From: Planctomycetota bacterium
Lineage (GTDB): Bacteria > Planctomycetota > UBA1135 > JADKAF01
Assembly: GCA_016719295.1 (NCBI GenBank)
Contig: JADKAF010000001.1
Location: 806,001-870,000 of the forward strand
Length of the DNA stretch: 64,000 bases
Direction: 5' to 3'
Shown: positions 27,780-36,851 of the stretch, in pieces
Position numbering within the stretch: the stretch's first letter is position 1
Layout of the letters: each line of letters starts with the position of its first letter
The notes under the pieces: model-generated
What the model saw: only the letters and a program-made list of their open reading frames with translations
The model's database searches: none
Told to the model about the DNA's origin: nothing
Program-made: the position numbers and the translations under genes

Positions 27780-29330
27780 CTACGGCGTGAAGAACTCGAT
27801 GCGCGGGATGCCGTAGGTAGCCTGGTCGCCACCGCCGACGACGGCGATGTGCTTCGAGCCGGGCAGGAGCGCCGCGGTCTGCCAGGCGCGCGGCGTGTTG
27901 AGATTCGTGAGCAGGTTCCACTGCCCGCTCGCGGCGTCCCAGCGCTCGACGAAGAGCACGGGTTGCGGCCCGAGGGCCGCGCCATTCGCCCCGCCGACCG
28001 CCACCAGAGAGCCGTCCGGGAGCTGCACGACCGAGGCATTGGCCCGACCGTACTGGAGCGGAGCCCAAGCACTCCACTGATTCGCGACCGGGTCGTAGAC
28101 GATGCACTCGTCGATCGCGTTCAGCGCGAGCGGGATGAAGCTGCCGTTGAAGCCTCCGACCATCAGCACGCGGCCATCGGCCATGAGGAACGCCGTGTGC
28201 CACGCGCGCCCGGCGCTCGAGGCCGGCGTCGCCGTGTAGGTGTCCGTCGTGGGATCGTAGAGCTGCCCTTCCGCGGGGAACGAAGGCAGCGGGATGCCGA
28301 GGAAGGTGGTGTAGGCGACCCCGCCGTAGATCAGCACCTTGCCGTTCGGCAGGGTCGTCGCCGTGTGGCCCATCAGGCGCCGCGTCATCGCGCGCGCGCG
28401 GGTCGACTGCCCCGTCGCGGGGTTCCAGATCTCGGCCGAGCTCTGCGAGCGCGAGAGGATGAAGAGGAAGTCGTTCTGTCCGGTGAGATCGAAGTCGGTC
28501 GAGCCGCCGCAGGCGAAGAGGCGACCGTTCGGCAGCTTCGCCGCGGCGAAGATCGCGCGCTGGTCGAGGAGCGCTCCAGCCGCCGTGAAGCTGCCGCTCG
28601 CGGGATCGAAGACGTCCACGGCGCGCGTCACGATCTTGTTCTGGTCGGCGCCGGCCAAGAGCGCGACGCGGCCATCGTTCAGCACCGCGCTCTGATGGAA
28701 CACGTGGCCCGTCGCCAGGTCGTTCGCCGTGCGGCGTACGCGGCGGCGGTGATGATCGAGGATGTACGCGTCCTGGAACCCGATCGGCATCAAGTCGATC
28801 GAGTAGGTTCCGCCCGCGATGAGGAAGTCGCCGTTCGGCAAGCGCGACATCGAGTGCACGCCGCGGCCGGGGAGCGGGAGATCCTCGGGTCCGTCCCAGC
28901 TCGTGTTGCGCCGCGTGAGAAACGCCGCGGAGGGCGGCGAGACTTGATCGAAGAGCCCGCTCGTCCCCGGCAGCGTGACGCTCTGCGCGTAGAGGATCGC
29001 GCGGAAGAGCGTGGGATCGTTGGGGACGGGGATCGCGTAGGACGCGGGCGTCGGTCCGCTGAGGAGCACGCCGACGCTGAAGAGATCGAGGCCGACCTCG
29101 AGGAGGCGCGGATCGCTCGGATCGAAGAGGCCGAGCGGCAGCGGCCCTTCGTTGGTCGAGAGGAAGGTGATGTGGAACGAGCCCGGCGGACCGCTCACCT
29201 GGATGCTCGTCGTTCCTCCGAGGATGCCGCCGTCGATCTCGAGCAGGTCGGATGCGGTGGCCGAGGGGAGAACGGCCGCGAGCAGCGCGAGAGCGGCGAG
29301 AGACGCGGCGGAGGGGAATGCGGAGACCAT
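27780..29330 (-). CDS. Exported kelch-repeat beta-propeller protein
   Basis: 516 residues with a signal peptide (L-A-A-L-A-L-L-A-A-V-L-P-S-A-T-A-S). The first 130 residues form a separate domain, and the rest holds about seven kelch-type blades with the recurring forms L-P-N-G-x-x-L-I-A-G-G, L-P-N-G-R-L-F-A-C-G-G and M-A-D-G-R-V-L-M-V-G-G, each with a following Y-D-P or W-x-P-A-T. It resembles galactose oxidase-like propellers, but I see no copper-ligand pattern, so enzymatic function is unlikely to be assignable. It is convergent with panD. Confidence 0.75.
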   Translation of the reverse strand: MVSAFPSAASLAALALLAAVLPSATASDLLEIDGGILGGTTSIQVSGPPGSFHITFLSTNEGPLPLGLFDPSDPRLLEVGLDLFSVGVLLSGPTPASYAIPVPNDPTLFRAILYAQSVTLPGTSGLFDQVSPPSAAFLTRRNTSWDGPEDLPLPGRGVHSMSRLPNGDFLIAGGTYSIDLMPIGFQDAYILDHHRRRVRRTANDLATGHVFHQSAVLNDGRVALLAGADQNKIVTRAVDVFDPASGSFTAAGALLDQRAIFAAAKLPNGRLFACGGSTDFDLTGQNDFLFILSRSQSSAEIWNPATGQSTRARAMTRRLMGHTATTLPNGKVLIYGGVAYTTFLGIPLPSFPAEGQLYDPTTDTYTATPASSAGRAWHTAFLMADGRVLMVGGFNGSFIPLALNAIDECIVYDPVANQWSAWAPLQYGRANASVVQLPDGSLVAVGGANGAALGPQPVLFVERWDAASGQWNLLTNLNTPRAWQTAALLPGSKHIAVVGGGDQATYGIPRIEFFTP

Positions 29331-29411
29331 GGTCGAAGCTCGGAGAGGAGGAGGCTCACTCTAGCCGCGCAAGCGGTGGCGTCGAGGGCTCGTGCGGCGC
29401 GCGAGACGACG

Positions 29412-29449
29412 CCGCCCGCAGCGCGCGGGATCGCGCGCGCTGCGGGCGG
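29412..29449 (-). terminator. Strong hairpin, 16-bp perfect stem
   Basis: A stem from 29412-29427 pairs perfectly with 29434-29449 around a six-base loop (GGATCG). It lies 20 bases after the haloperoxidase stop read on the minus strand and before the kelch gene start. There is no T-tract, which is common in such GC-rich genomes. It probably ends or stabilises the haloperoxidase transcript. Confidence 0.6.
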
Positions 29450-29470
29450 TCGCTGCGCGGAGAGAAGGCC

Positions 29471-30719
29471 TCAGCGCAGCAGGCGATTCATGACGTAGAG
29501 GGCGACCAGACGGCCGTTGTGGAGGCCCCAGAAGTTCGCCGACTGAAAGTGGATGCCGCCGTAGATGCGGCTCTTGCCGCTCTCGTGCGCCGCGTGTGAG
29601 AAGCTGTCGTAGCTGCGCTCGACTCCCGGCAGGTCGTCCGAGCCGGCGCGGAAGGCGATGCGGTCCGTGCCGAAGAAGCGCCGCAGCACGCCGGCGGCCG
29701 CCGCGCTGAAGGTGCTGTGCCCGGAGCTGTACTCGGGGAACGGCGGCGTCGCGAGGAGCGGCGTCCAGGCGGGATTGGCCGCCGTGAACGGATTGCCATC
29801 CGTGTCGGCGAGCTGGATCGCCGTGATCGGGCGCCAGAAGCCGTACACGTACTTGCAGTCCCACGAGACGATCGCGGCGTCGGCCATCGCGATGTTGAGC
29901 AGCGCGAAGAGCCGCGCGTTCTCGGAGAGCGAGAGGCCCTGATCGGTGGAGACGTTGAACGCGATCTGGTTCCAGTGACCGGGCGGCGTCGCGGTGCCGG
30001 GGCCGTAGCCCCAGAAGCGCGCGATCTCGGTCTGATCGGCCGTGCGTGCGCCGCTGTTCGCCTCGCCGAGCGCTTCCACCTCCAGCCAGTCCATGACGTA
30101 GTTGAACGAGCGCAGACGCGGCGGTGCCGGGGGACGGAACTGTTCCCCGGCGCGGATGCCGAAGGGCGTCACGTTGCCCCAGCCGGGGAGCAGAGCGGGG
30201 CGCACGACACCACCGAAGGAGACGGTCGGTCGCCACTTTCCGGGATCGGTCGATCCGGGGTACGCGGGCTGGTTCGCCGAGCCATCGTTGGCGCGCGCGG
30301 CGAGCAGCGCCGCGGCGACCTGCTGACCCCAGGCGATGCCGTCGTCCTTGGCGGAGCCGGAGGATGCCGCCTAGGATCGCGCCGTTCAGCGCATCGTAGT
30401 TCGCGAGCTGCGCGGGGTAGAGCGCGGCGAGGACATCGCGCGCGGCGCTCGAGGCCGCGGCTTCGCGCGAGGCGTTGCGCGGTCCGCGCTGGTTCACGAG
30501 GTAGGGCGCGTGGCGGCGCTCGATCCCGTTCACCGCGTCGTAGACGGAGCAGTGCAGGATCGCGAGGTTGCGGGAGGCGGCCGGCGGGGGCGTATTGCCG
30601 CTGCGGATGGCTTGGAGGGCGGCGCCGTTCCAGTCGGTGACGACGTCAGCGGACGCGACCGCTGCGAAGCCGACGAAAGAAAGGGCCGCCATCCCGGCGA
30701 GGCGGGTGAAGGCGGACAT
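29471..30719 (-). pseudogene. Exported vanadium-dependent haloperoxidase/PAP2 family protein, frameshifted
   Basis: The start at 30719 gives a signal peptide and about 120 residues of a haloperoxidase-type helical domain (S-R-N-L-A-I-L-H-C-S-V-Y-D-A-V-N-G). Near 30355-30366 the reading frame changes. The continuation, read in another frame, begins S-G-S-A-K-D-D-G-I-A-W-G-Q and holds the vanadate/phosphate-binding motifs: K-Y-V-Y-G-F-W-R-P, Y-S-S-G-H-S-T-F-S and R-I-Y-G-G-I-H-F. Joined, the protein would have about 415 residues, normal for the family. All motifs being intact argues for a recent or sequencing indel rather than an old pseudogene. Substrate (halide or phosphate ester) cannot be told. 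Confidence 0.75.
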
Positions 30720-30870
30720 CGAAGCTCTCGGGAAGCGAGGAGGAGGGAGCTCCGCGGAGCCGGAGGAGATGCGGCGCCGCGGGCAGGGAAGAGATACCTC
30801 TCTCAAGATATCCCGGGCCCGCGCCGCGCGCGGGGAGCGGAGCTTTCTTCCGAGCGCGAGGGAGGGCGGA

Positions 30871-30944
30871 TACGCCCGGCAGGACTCGAACCTGCGACCA
30901 GCGGATTAGAAATCCGCTGCTCTGTCCAGCTGAGCTACGGGCGC
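30871..30944 (-). tRNA. tRNA-Arg (anticodon TCT)
   Basis: The reverse complement folds as a full cloverleaf. It has an acceptor stem GCGCCCG/CGGGCGT, D-arm GCTC-AGCTGGACA-GAGC, anticodon stem and loop GCGGA-TTTCTAA-TCCGC giving anticodon TCT, and T-arm with GGTTCGAGTCC. CCA is not encoded. It reads rare AGA codons. Confidence 0.95.
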
Positions 30945-31055
30945 GCGGGTGCGGAGTGTACTTCCGCTCCCGCCGCGGGGCCATTCCGCGCCGGCTCGGC
31001 CTCTGCTGCGCGCTTGCCCCCGCGGCGGAGCGGCCTACACTGTCCGGCCATCCCC

Positions 31056-31128
31056 CGGGGAGTAGCTCAGTTGGTAGAGCCTCAGCTTTGGGAGCTGAGC
31101 GTCGCGGGTTCGAGTCCCGCCTTCCCGA
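31056..31128 (+). tRNA. tRNA-Pro (anticodon TGG)
   Basis: The cloverleaf is complete: acceptor CGGGGAG/CTTCCCG, D-arm GCTC-AGTTGGTA-GAGC, anticodon stem TCAGC-TTTGGGA-GCTGA giving TGG, and T-arm GCGGGTTCGAGTCCCGC. The C1-G72 pair and A73 fit bacterial tRNA-Pro. It is divergent from the tRNA-Arg gene. Confidence 0.96.
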
Positions 31129-31142
31129 ACCAGACCTGCGTG

Positions 31143-31171
31143 ACGCGGCCGGGCCATCGTCCCGGCCGCGT
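31143..31171 (+). terminator. Hairpin after tRNA-Pro
   Basis: An 11-bp perfect stem (31143-31153 with 31161-31171) around loop CCATCGT starts 15 bases beyond the tRNA and is followed by TTCGTCTTCG, T-rich for this genome. It is probably the tRNA terminator. Confidence 0.7.
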
Positions 31172-31267
31172 TCGTCTTCGGCGCGCCGGAGGAAAGGCCG
31201 CGCCGATGGAAAGGGCCTGCTCCGGTGCGCTATCGTGCCTGATTCCGCATGCCCTGGAGGGGCTTCG

Positions 31268-32543
31268 ATGCAGGTCTTGGTGATCGGCGGCGGCGGCCGC
31301 GAGCACGCGCTGTGCTGGAAGATCGCGGCATCGCCGCTGGTGAAGAAGGTCTGGTGCGCGCCGGGCAACCCCGGGATCGCGGAGGTCGCCACCTGCGTCG
31401 ACCTCCAGGCCGACGACATCGAGCGTCTGCTCGCCTTCGCCAAGCGCGAGGGCATCGATCTCACGGTGGTCGGACCCGAAGGTCCGCTCGTCGCCGGCAT
31501 CGTCGATCGCTTCGAAGCGGCGGGGCTCAAGATCTTCGGGCCCAGCAAGGCCGCGGCCGAGATCGAGGGCAACAAGGTCTTCTGCAAGGACCTGCTCTTC
31601 CGCTACCGCATCCCGACCGCGAACTTCCGCGCCTTCGAGAGCAGCTCGCTCGCGCTCGGCTATGTGGAGGGGCTGCGTGAGTTCCCCGTCGTGGTGAAGG
31701 CCGCAGGGCTCGCCGCCGGCAAGGGCGTTCGCATCTGCAAGGACGTCGCCGCGGCGCGTGCGGCGGTGCGCGAGTGCATGGAGGAGCGCGCGTTCGGCAA
31801 GGCCGGCGAGCGCATCGTGATCGAGGACTTCCTCTTCGGCGAAGAGCTCTCGGTGCTCGCGATCACCGACGGCGAGACGATCGTGCTCCTCGAGCCCGCG
31901 CAGGACCACAAGGCGGTGAACGACGGGGATCAGGGACCGAACACGGGCGGCATGGGCGCCTTCTCGCCCGTTCCCGGTGTCGGCGTACGCCTGCTGCGGC
32001 AGATCGAGAGCACCGTGCTCGTGCCGACGATCCATGCGCTGAACCGCGAAGGTAGGCGCTTCCGCGGCGTGCTCTACGCAGGGCTCATGATCACCGAGCA
32101 AGGGCCGCGCGTGCTCGAGTTCAACGCGCGCTCGGCGATCCCGAGACGCAGCCGCTGCTGATGCGCTTGAAAAGCGACCTCGTGCCTTTCCTGCTCTACG
32201 CCGCCGGTGGCGAGCTCTCGAAGGTCGAGGGTATCACTTGGCGCACCGAGACGGCCGTCTGCGTGGTGGCGACGGCGGCTGGCTATCCCGGCGCCTACGA
32301 GAAGGGGCGCGTGATCCGCGGCCTCGACTTCCTGCCGCGCGACGAGCAGCTCCAGGTGTTCCACTCCGGCACCACGCGCGCGGGCAATCAATGGGTCACG
32401 GCCGGGGACGCGTCTTCTCGGTCTGCTCGCTCGGCTCGGACAAGGCCGCGGCGCAGCGGCGCGCGTACGAGGCGCTGGAGCGCCTCTCCTTCGAAGGCAT
32501 GCACTACCGCTGCGACATCGGCAATCGCCGGCCCGTGAGCTGA
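31268..32543 (+). pseudogene. purD: Phosphoribosylamine-glycine ligase with two frameshifts
   Basis: The product joins phosphoribosylamine and glycine with ATP in purine synthesis. The ATG at 31268 starts V-L-V-I-G-G-G-G-R-E-H-A-L; ATP-grasp blocks (V-V-K-A-A-G-L-A-A-G-K-G and P-N-T-G-G-M-G-A) follow. At about 32131 one base seems missing: the expected N-A-R-F-G-D-P-E-T-Q can be read only if a T is restored after GCGC. At about 32404-32407 a G is missing in a G-run, after which S-V-C-S-L-G and the normal C-terminus continue in a third frame. The restored protein is about 425 residues, normal size. Two single-base losses in an otherwise well-conserved gene suggest consensus errors. Confidence 0.88.
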
Positions 32544-32653
32544 GCGCGAGACGACGGGGGCGCGAGCGCCGCTCCGCGGGTTCCAACGGAGCCGGCGGCG
32601 TCCTATACTCCGCCCGCCGACCTCACCCCCCGTCTCTCGCCCCCCGGCTCGTC

Positions 32654-33142
32654 GTGCCCCTCCGCGAAACGAACTTCGTCGAGTACCTGAAGCAGCGCGG
32701 CTTCAAGGTCACACGACAGCGGATGACGATCCTGGAGACCGTCTTCGGCTCGCGCGAGCACTTCTCCGCCGAGCAGCTCCACCGCCGCCTCGTGGATGAA
32801 GGGCATCGCGTTTCGCTCGCCACGGTGTACCGCAGCGTGAACGTGCTGGTGGAGGGCGGCTTCCTCGAGGCGCTCGATGTCGGCGGCGGCCAGATGCTCT
32901 ACGAGCGCGTGGATGGCCGCGAGGAGCACCACGATCATCTCGTCTGCGTCGCCTGCGGCTCCATCGAGGAGTTCCGCTGCGACGAGATCGAGCGCCTGCA
33001 GGAGCAGCAAGCGACCTCGCGCGGCTTCGAGATGACCCACCACTCGCTGCGCATCTTCGGTCGCTGCCGGGAGTGCGCCAAGGACGGGCGGCGCGAGGGG
33101 CGCGCGCGCGCGCCGCGAGTCTCGGCGATCCCGCGCGGCTGA
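32654..33142 (+). CDS. Fur-family metal-responsive repressor
   Basis: 162 residues starting at GTG 32654. It has a winged helix (R-G-F-K-V-T-R-Q-R then S-L-A-T-V-Y-R-S-V-N-V-L) and a C-terminal dimerisation domain. The metal-site histidines H-H-D-H are present, as are the two structural-zinc pairs C-V-A-C and C-R-E-C. Fur, Zur and PerR cannot be separated safely by eye. The last 25 residues are an Arg-rich extension. The neighbours (purD and ileS) give no clue to its regulon. Confidence 0.9.
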   Translation: MPLRETNFVEYLKQRGFKVTRQRMTILETVFGSREHFSAEQLHRRLVDEGHRVSLATVYRSVNVLVEGGFLEALDVGGGQMLYERVDGREEHHDHLVCVACGSIEEFRCDEIERLQEQQATSRGFEMTHHSLRIFGRCRECAKDGRREGRARAPRVSAIPRG

Positions 33143-33242
33143 GTCGCGCAGAGCGGCTCGCGGCAGGCGCGAGCGCCGCATAGAATCCCGCGCTTCGCGT
33201 CGGGGCTTCGCCCCGCGGACCTGCGTTTCCCGCTGAGGTTCC

Positions 33243-36200
33243 ATGGGCGTCTTCGAGCCGGTCGACACCACCTACGACTTCCCCGCTCTGGAGGAGAAGG
33301 TCCTCGCCTTCTGGAAGCGCGAGCGCATCTTCGAGAAGAGCCTGGAGCAGGGGCGCGCGCGGGGCGGTCAGCGCTTCGTCTTCTACGAAGGCCCGCCGAC
33401 GGCGAACGGCATGCCTCACAACGGGCACGTGCTCACGCGCGCGATCAAGGACCTCTTCCCGCGCTACCGCACGATGTGCGGGGACTTCGTGCCGCGGAAG
33501 GCGGGCTGGGACACGCACGGCCTGCCCGTCGAGATCGAGGTCGAGAAGGAGCTCGGTATCCGCGGGCGCGAGGCGATCCTCGAGTACGGCGTCGAGCCCT
33601 TCACGCGGCGCTGCATCGAGAACGTCTTCCGCTACACGAGCGAGTGGGAGCGGCTCACCGAGCGCATCGCGTTCTGGATCGACCTCCCGCAGGCCTACGT
33701 CACCTATCACACTCCGTACATCGAGTCCGTGTGGTGGGCGCTCTCGCGGCTCTTCTCGAAGGGCTTGCTCTATCGCGGCCACAAGGTCGTGTGGTGGTGG
33801 ACGAAGGGGGGCACCGCGCTCTCCGCCGGCGAAGTCGGCGAGGGCTACAAGAAGGTGAACGATCCCGCCGCGACGGTGCGCTTTCCGGCTGTGACGGAAG
33901 GGCCCGCGGAGAAAGACGGGCTCGTCTTCCTGGCCTGGACGACGACGCCGTGGACGCTGCCGTCGAATCTCGGCCTCGCGGTCGGCGCGGAGATCGAATA
34001 CGCGTTGGTCGAGCTCGACGAAGAGCCGGGTACGCGCTACGTGGTGGCCGCGGAGAGCGTCGCGCGCATCTTCGGGAAGCGCGCGCACCGCGTGGTGGAG
34101 CAGCGGCGCGGGGCCGAGCTCGTGGGACTCCGCTACACGCCGCCCTACGCATTCGAGAAGCCCGCCGCGGGAGATCCGTGGCGCGTGGTCGCCGGCGACT
34201 TCGTGACCACCGGCACCGGCACGGGGATCGTCCACCTCGCCCCCGGCTTCGGCGAGGACGACTACCGCACGGCGAAGGACGCGGGCCTGGGCTTCGTGCA
34301 GCACCTCACGCCGAGCGGCGTCTTTCCGCCGGTGGCGAAGCCGTTCGCGGGATTGGGCTTCAAAGAAGCCGATCCGCAGATCCTGAAGGACCTGGAGCAG
34401 CGCGGCTTGCTCTTCGCGCGCGAGATCATCGCGCACGACTATCCCTTCTGCCCGCGCGCCGACAAGGACCCGCTGATCCAGTATGCGCGCGAGAGCTGGT
34501 TCATCCGCACGCGGCAATTCAAGGAAGAGCTCGTCGCGAACAACCGCGCGATCGAGTGGTTCCCCGAGCACATCAAGGAAGGGCGCTTCGGCGACTTCCT
34601 CGCCAACAACGTCGACTGGGCGCTCTCGCGCGAGCGCTTCTGGGGGACGCCGCTCAACATCTGGGTGAACGACGTCACCGGCGCGATGGACTGCCCGACC
34701 TCGGTCGCGGAGATCCTCCAGCGCAATCCGCAGGCGTTCGACAAGTTCGAGGCGGCGCGCGCGGCGGATCCCGCGTTGAACGAGCACCTGAAGGTCCACA
34801 AGCCGTGGATCGACGAGATCACCTGGACGAAGAGCGGCGAGGCGGGGACCTATCGCCGCGTGCCCGAGGTGATCGACTGCTGGTTCGACTCCGGCTGCGT
34901 GCCCTTCGCGCAGTTCGGCTTCCCGCACAGCGGGGTCGAGGCGTTCCGCGAGGCGTTTCCCGCGGACTTCATCTCCGAGGCCGTCGACCAGACGCGCGGC
35001 TGGTTCTACTCCATGCTGGCGGTCTCGACGCTGGTCTTCGATCAGGAGACGCGCGAGCGCTACGGGCTCCGCGGCGAGAGCTATCCCCATCCCTACAAGC
35101 GCTGCATCGTGCTGGGGCACGTCTGCGACCGCGACGGGATCAAGGAGTCGAAGAGCAAGAAGAACTACACGCCGCCCAGCGTCATCCTCTCGGCCGTGCG
35201 CATGCCGATGACGGTCGTCGTCGCGGGGGATGCGCGCTTCCAGGAGCTGCTCGCGAAGAAGGTGCCGCAGCGGGGCCAGCTCGGGCTCACGCGCGATGAC
35301 CTGGAGGGGCTCGACTTGCAGCGCAAGGACTGCCGCGTGCAGCTCGAGCTCGGCGGCAAGGTGCTGCGCGAGCTGCAGCCGCTCGACCTGGACAAGGCCG
35401 AGCGCTGGGTCGCGGCAGGCGGGGGGAACGATCATCGCCACGTCGCGGTGCTCTCCTCAGAGCAGGCCGCGGAGCTCGGCGCCAAGAGCGGTGACGTGGC
35501 GACCTTCGTCGATCCGACGCCGGCGCCGGGGGGTGACGCGTTCCGCTGGTTCTTCTACGCTTCGAACCCGCCGTGGAACAACACGCGTCACTCGCTGGCC
35601 GGCGTGCGCCAGGCGCAGAAGGACTTCCTGATCACGCTGCAGAACGTCTACTCGTTCTTCGTGATCTACGCGAACATCGACGGCTACGATCCCGCGCGGC
35701 GCTCGGCTCTCGATCCGCTCGCGGAGCGCAGCGAGATGGACCGATGGATCCTCTCGGAGCTGCATCTCACGGTGCGCGACGTGCGCGCGCACATGGACGG
35801 CTGGCGGCTCTACGAGGCGGCGCAGCGCCTCGGGCGCTTCGTCGACTCGCTCTCCAACTGGTATGTGCGGCGCTCGCGCGCGCGCTTCTGGTCGGAGGGC
35901 CAGTCCGCGGACAAGCTCGCGGCGTTCGACACGCTCCACACTTGCCTCGTCAGCTTCGCGCGCGCGATCGCGCCGTTCACGCCCTTCTTCGCGGAGGAGC
36001 TGCACCAGAACCTCTTGGTGCGGCCCCTCGGCCAGCGCGCGCCCGCCTCGGTGCATCTCGCGAGCTATCCCGAGGCCGATGCGCGCTTCATCGACGAAGG
36101 GCTCTCGCGGCGCATGGCCGCGGCGCGAGAGATCGTCTCCTTGGGGCTCAGCGTGCGCTCGGATGCGCGCCTGAAGGTGCGCCAGCCGCTGCGCTCCGCG

Positions 36201-36851
36201 CGCGTCGCGGTCGCGGATGCAGAGCTACGCTCCGCGCTCGCGGGCTTGACGGGCGTCATCGCCGACGAGCTCAACGTGAAGCTGGTCGATCTCGTCGCGG
36301 ATGCATCGACGTGGGTGAGCTACACCTGCAAGCCGAACTTCAAGGCGCTCGGGCCGAAGGTCGGCAAGCTGATGCCGCTCGTGAAGGACGCGGTGCTGAA
36401 GGCCGATCCCGCGCGGCTGCGCGAGGAGCTCCAGCTCCGCGGCGCGTGCGAGATCGCGGTGGCGAGCGGGGAGCGCGTCGAGCTCACACCGGCGGAGATC
36501 GAGGTCGCGCTCGAGGCGAAGCCCGGCTTCGCCGCGGCCTCGGGCGCGCAGTCGGTGGTCCTGCTGGAGACCGAGGTCGACGAGACGCTCTTCGGAGAGA
36601 TGCTCGCGCGCGAGCTCGTGAACCGCATCCAGGGCGTGCGGAAGGACCTGAAGCTCGACTACGTGGCGCGCATCGACGTCGCGCTCTCGGCGAGCGAGAA
36701 GCTCGCCGGGGCCGTCGAGGCGCATCGCGAGCTCATCGCCGCGGAGACGCTCGCGCGCAGCCTGCGGGTGCTTGCGAACCCAGGGGCCTCCGCGCGCGAG
36801 GTCGCGATCGAAGGCGAGAGCGTCCTGCTCGCCGTCGAGGTCGTTTCCTGA
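33243..36851 (+). CDS. ileS: Isoleucyl-tRNA synthetase with unusual insertion
   Basis: 1202 residues, longer than typical IleS (930-1100). The class I HIGH motif is H59-N-G-H62, and the KMSKS loop is K634-E-S-K-S638, with Glu in place of the usual Met. Editing-domain blocks (T-T-P-W-T-L-P-S-N near residue 240) and the anticodon-binding helical region are present. Right after the KMSKS loop, about residues 650-760 (about 110 aa) do not belong to the normal core; the expected D-A-F-R-W-F-F-Y segment resumes near residue 765. The overall form is of the eukaryote-like IleS2 type, which I infer from length and the C-terminal domain. Confidence 0.95.
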   Translation: MGVFEPVDTTYDFPALEEKVLAFWKRERIFEKSLEQGRARGGQRFVFYEGPPTANGMPHNGHVLTRAIKDLFPRYRTMCGDFVPRKAGWDTHGLPVEIEVEKELGIRGREAILEYGVEPFTRRCIENVFRYTSEWERLTERIAFWIDLPQAYVTYHTPYIESVWWALSRLFSKGLLYRGHKVVWWWTKGGTALSAGEVGEGYKKVNDPAATVRFPAVTEGPAEKDGLVFLAWTTTPWTLPSNLGLAVGAEIEYALVELDEEPGTRYVVAAESVARIFGKRAHRVVEQRRGAELVGLRYTPPYAFEKPAAGDPWRVVAGDFVTTGTGTGIVHLAPGFGEDDYRTAKDAGLGFVQHLTPSGVFPPVAKPFAGLGFKEADPQILKDLEQRGLLFAREIIAHDYPFCPRADKDPLIQYARESWFIRTRQFKEELVANNRAIEWFPEHIKEGRFGDFLANNVDWALSRERFWGTPLNIWVNDVTGAMDCPTSVAEILQRNPQAFDKFEAARAADPALNEHLKVHKPWIDEITWTKSGEAGTYRRVPEVIDCWFDSGCVPFAQFGFPHSGVEAFREAFPADFISEAVDQTRGWFYSMLAVSTLVFDQETRERYGLRGESYPHPYKRCIVLGHVCDRDGIKESKSKKNYTPPSVILSAVRMPMTVVVAGDARFQELLAKKVPQRGQLGLTRDDLEGLDLQRKDCRVQLELGGKVLRELQPLDLDKAERWVAAGGGNDHRHVAVLSSEQAAELGAKSGDVATFVDPTPAPGGDAFRWFFYASNPPWNNTRHSLAGVRQAQKDFLITLQNVYSFFVIYANIDGYDPARRSALDPLAERSEMDRWILSELHLTVRDVRAHMDGWRLYEAAQRLGRFVDSLSNWYVRRSRARFWSEGQSADKLAAFDTLHTCLVSFARAIAPFTPFFAEELHQNLLVRPLGQRAPASVHLASYPEADARFIDEGLSRRMAAAREIVSLGLSVRSDARLKVRQPLRSARVAVADAELRSALAGLTGVIADELNVKLVDLVADASTWVSYTCKPNFKALGPKVGKLMPLVKDAVLKADPARLREELQLRGACEIAVASGERVELTPAEIEVALEAKPGFAAASGAQSVVLLETEVDETLFGEMLARELVNRIQGVRKDLKLDYVARIDVALSASEKLAGAVEAHRELIAAETLARSLRVLANPGASAREVAIEGESVLLAVEVVS

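Noticed and set aside
30871..31128. A mobile-element attachment site at the two tRNA genes
   Set aside because: No integrase gene or direct repeat of a tRNA 3' end was seen within the nearby region.
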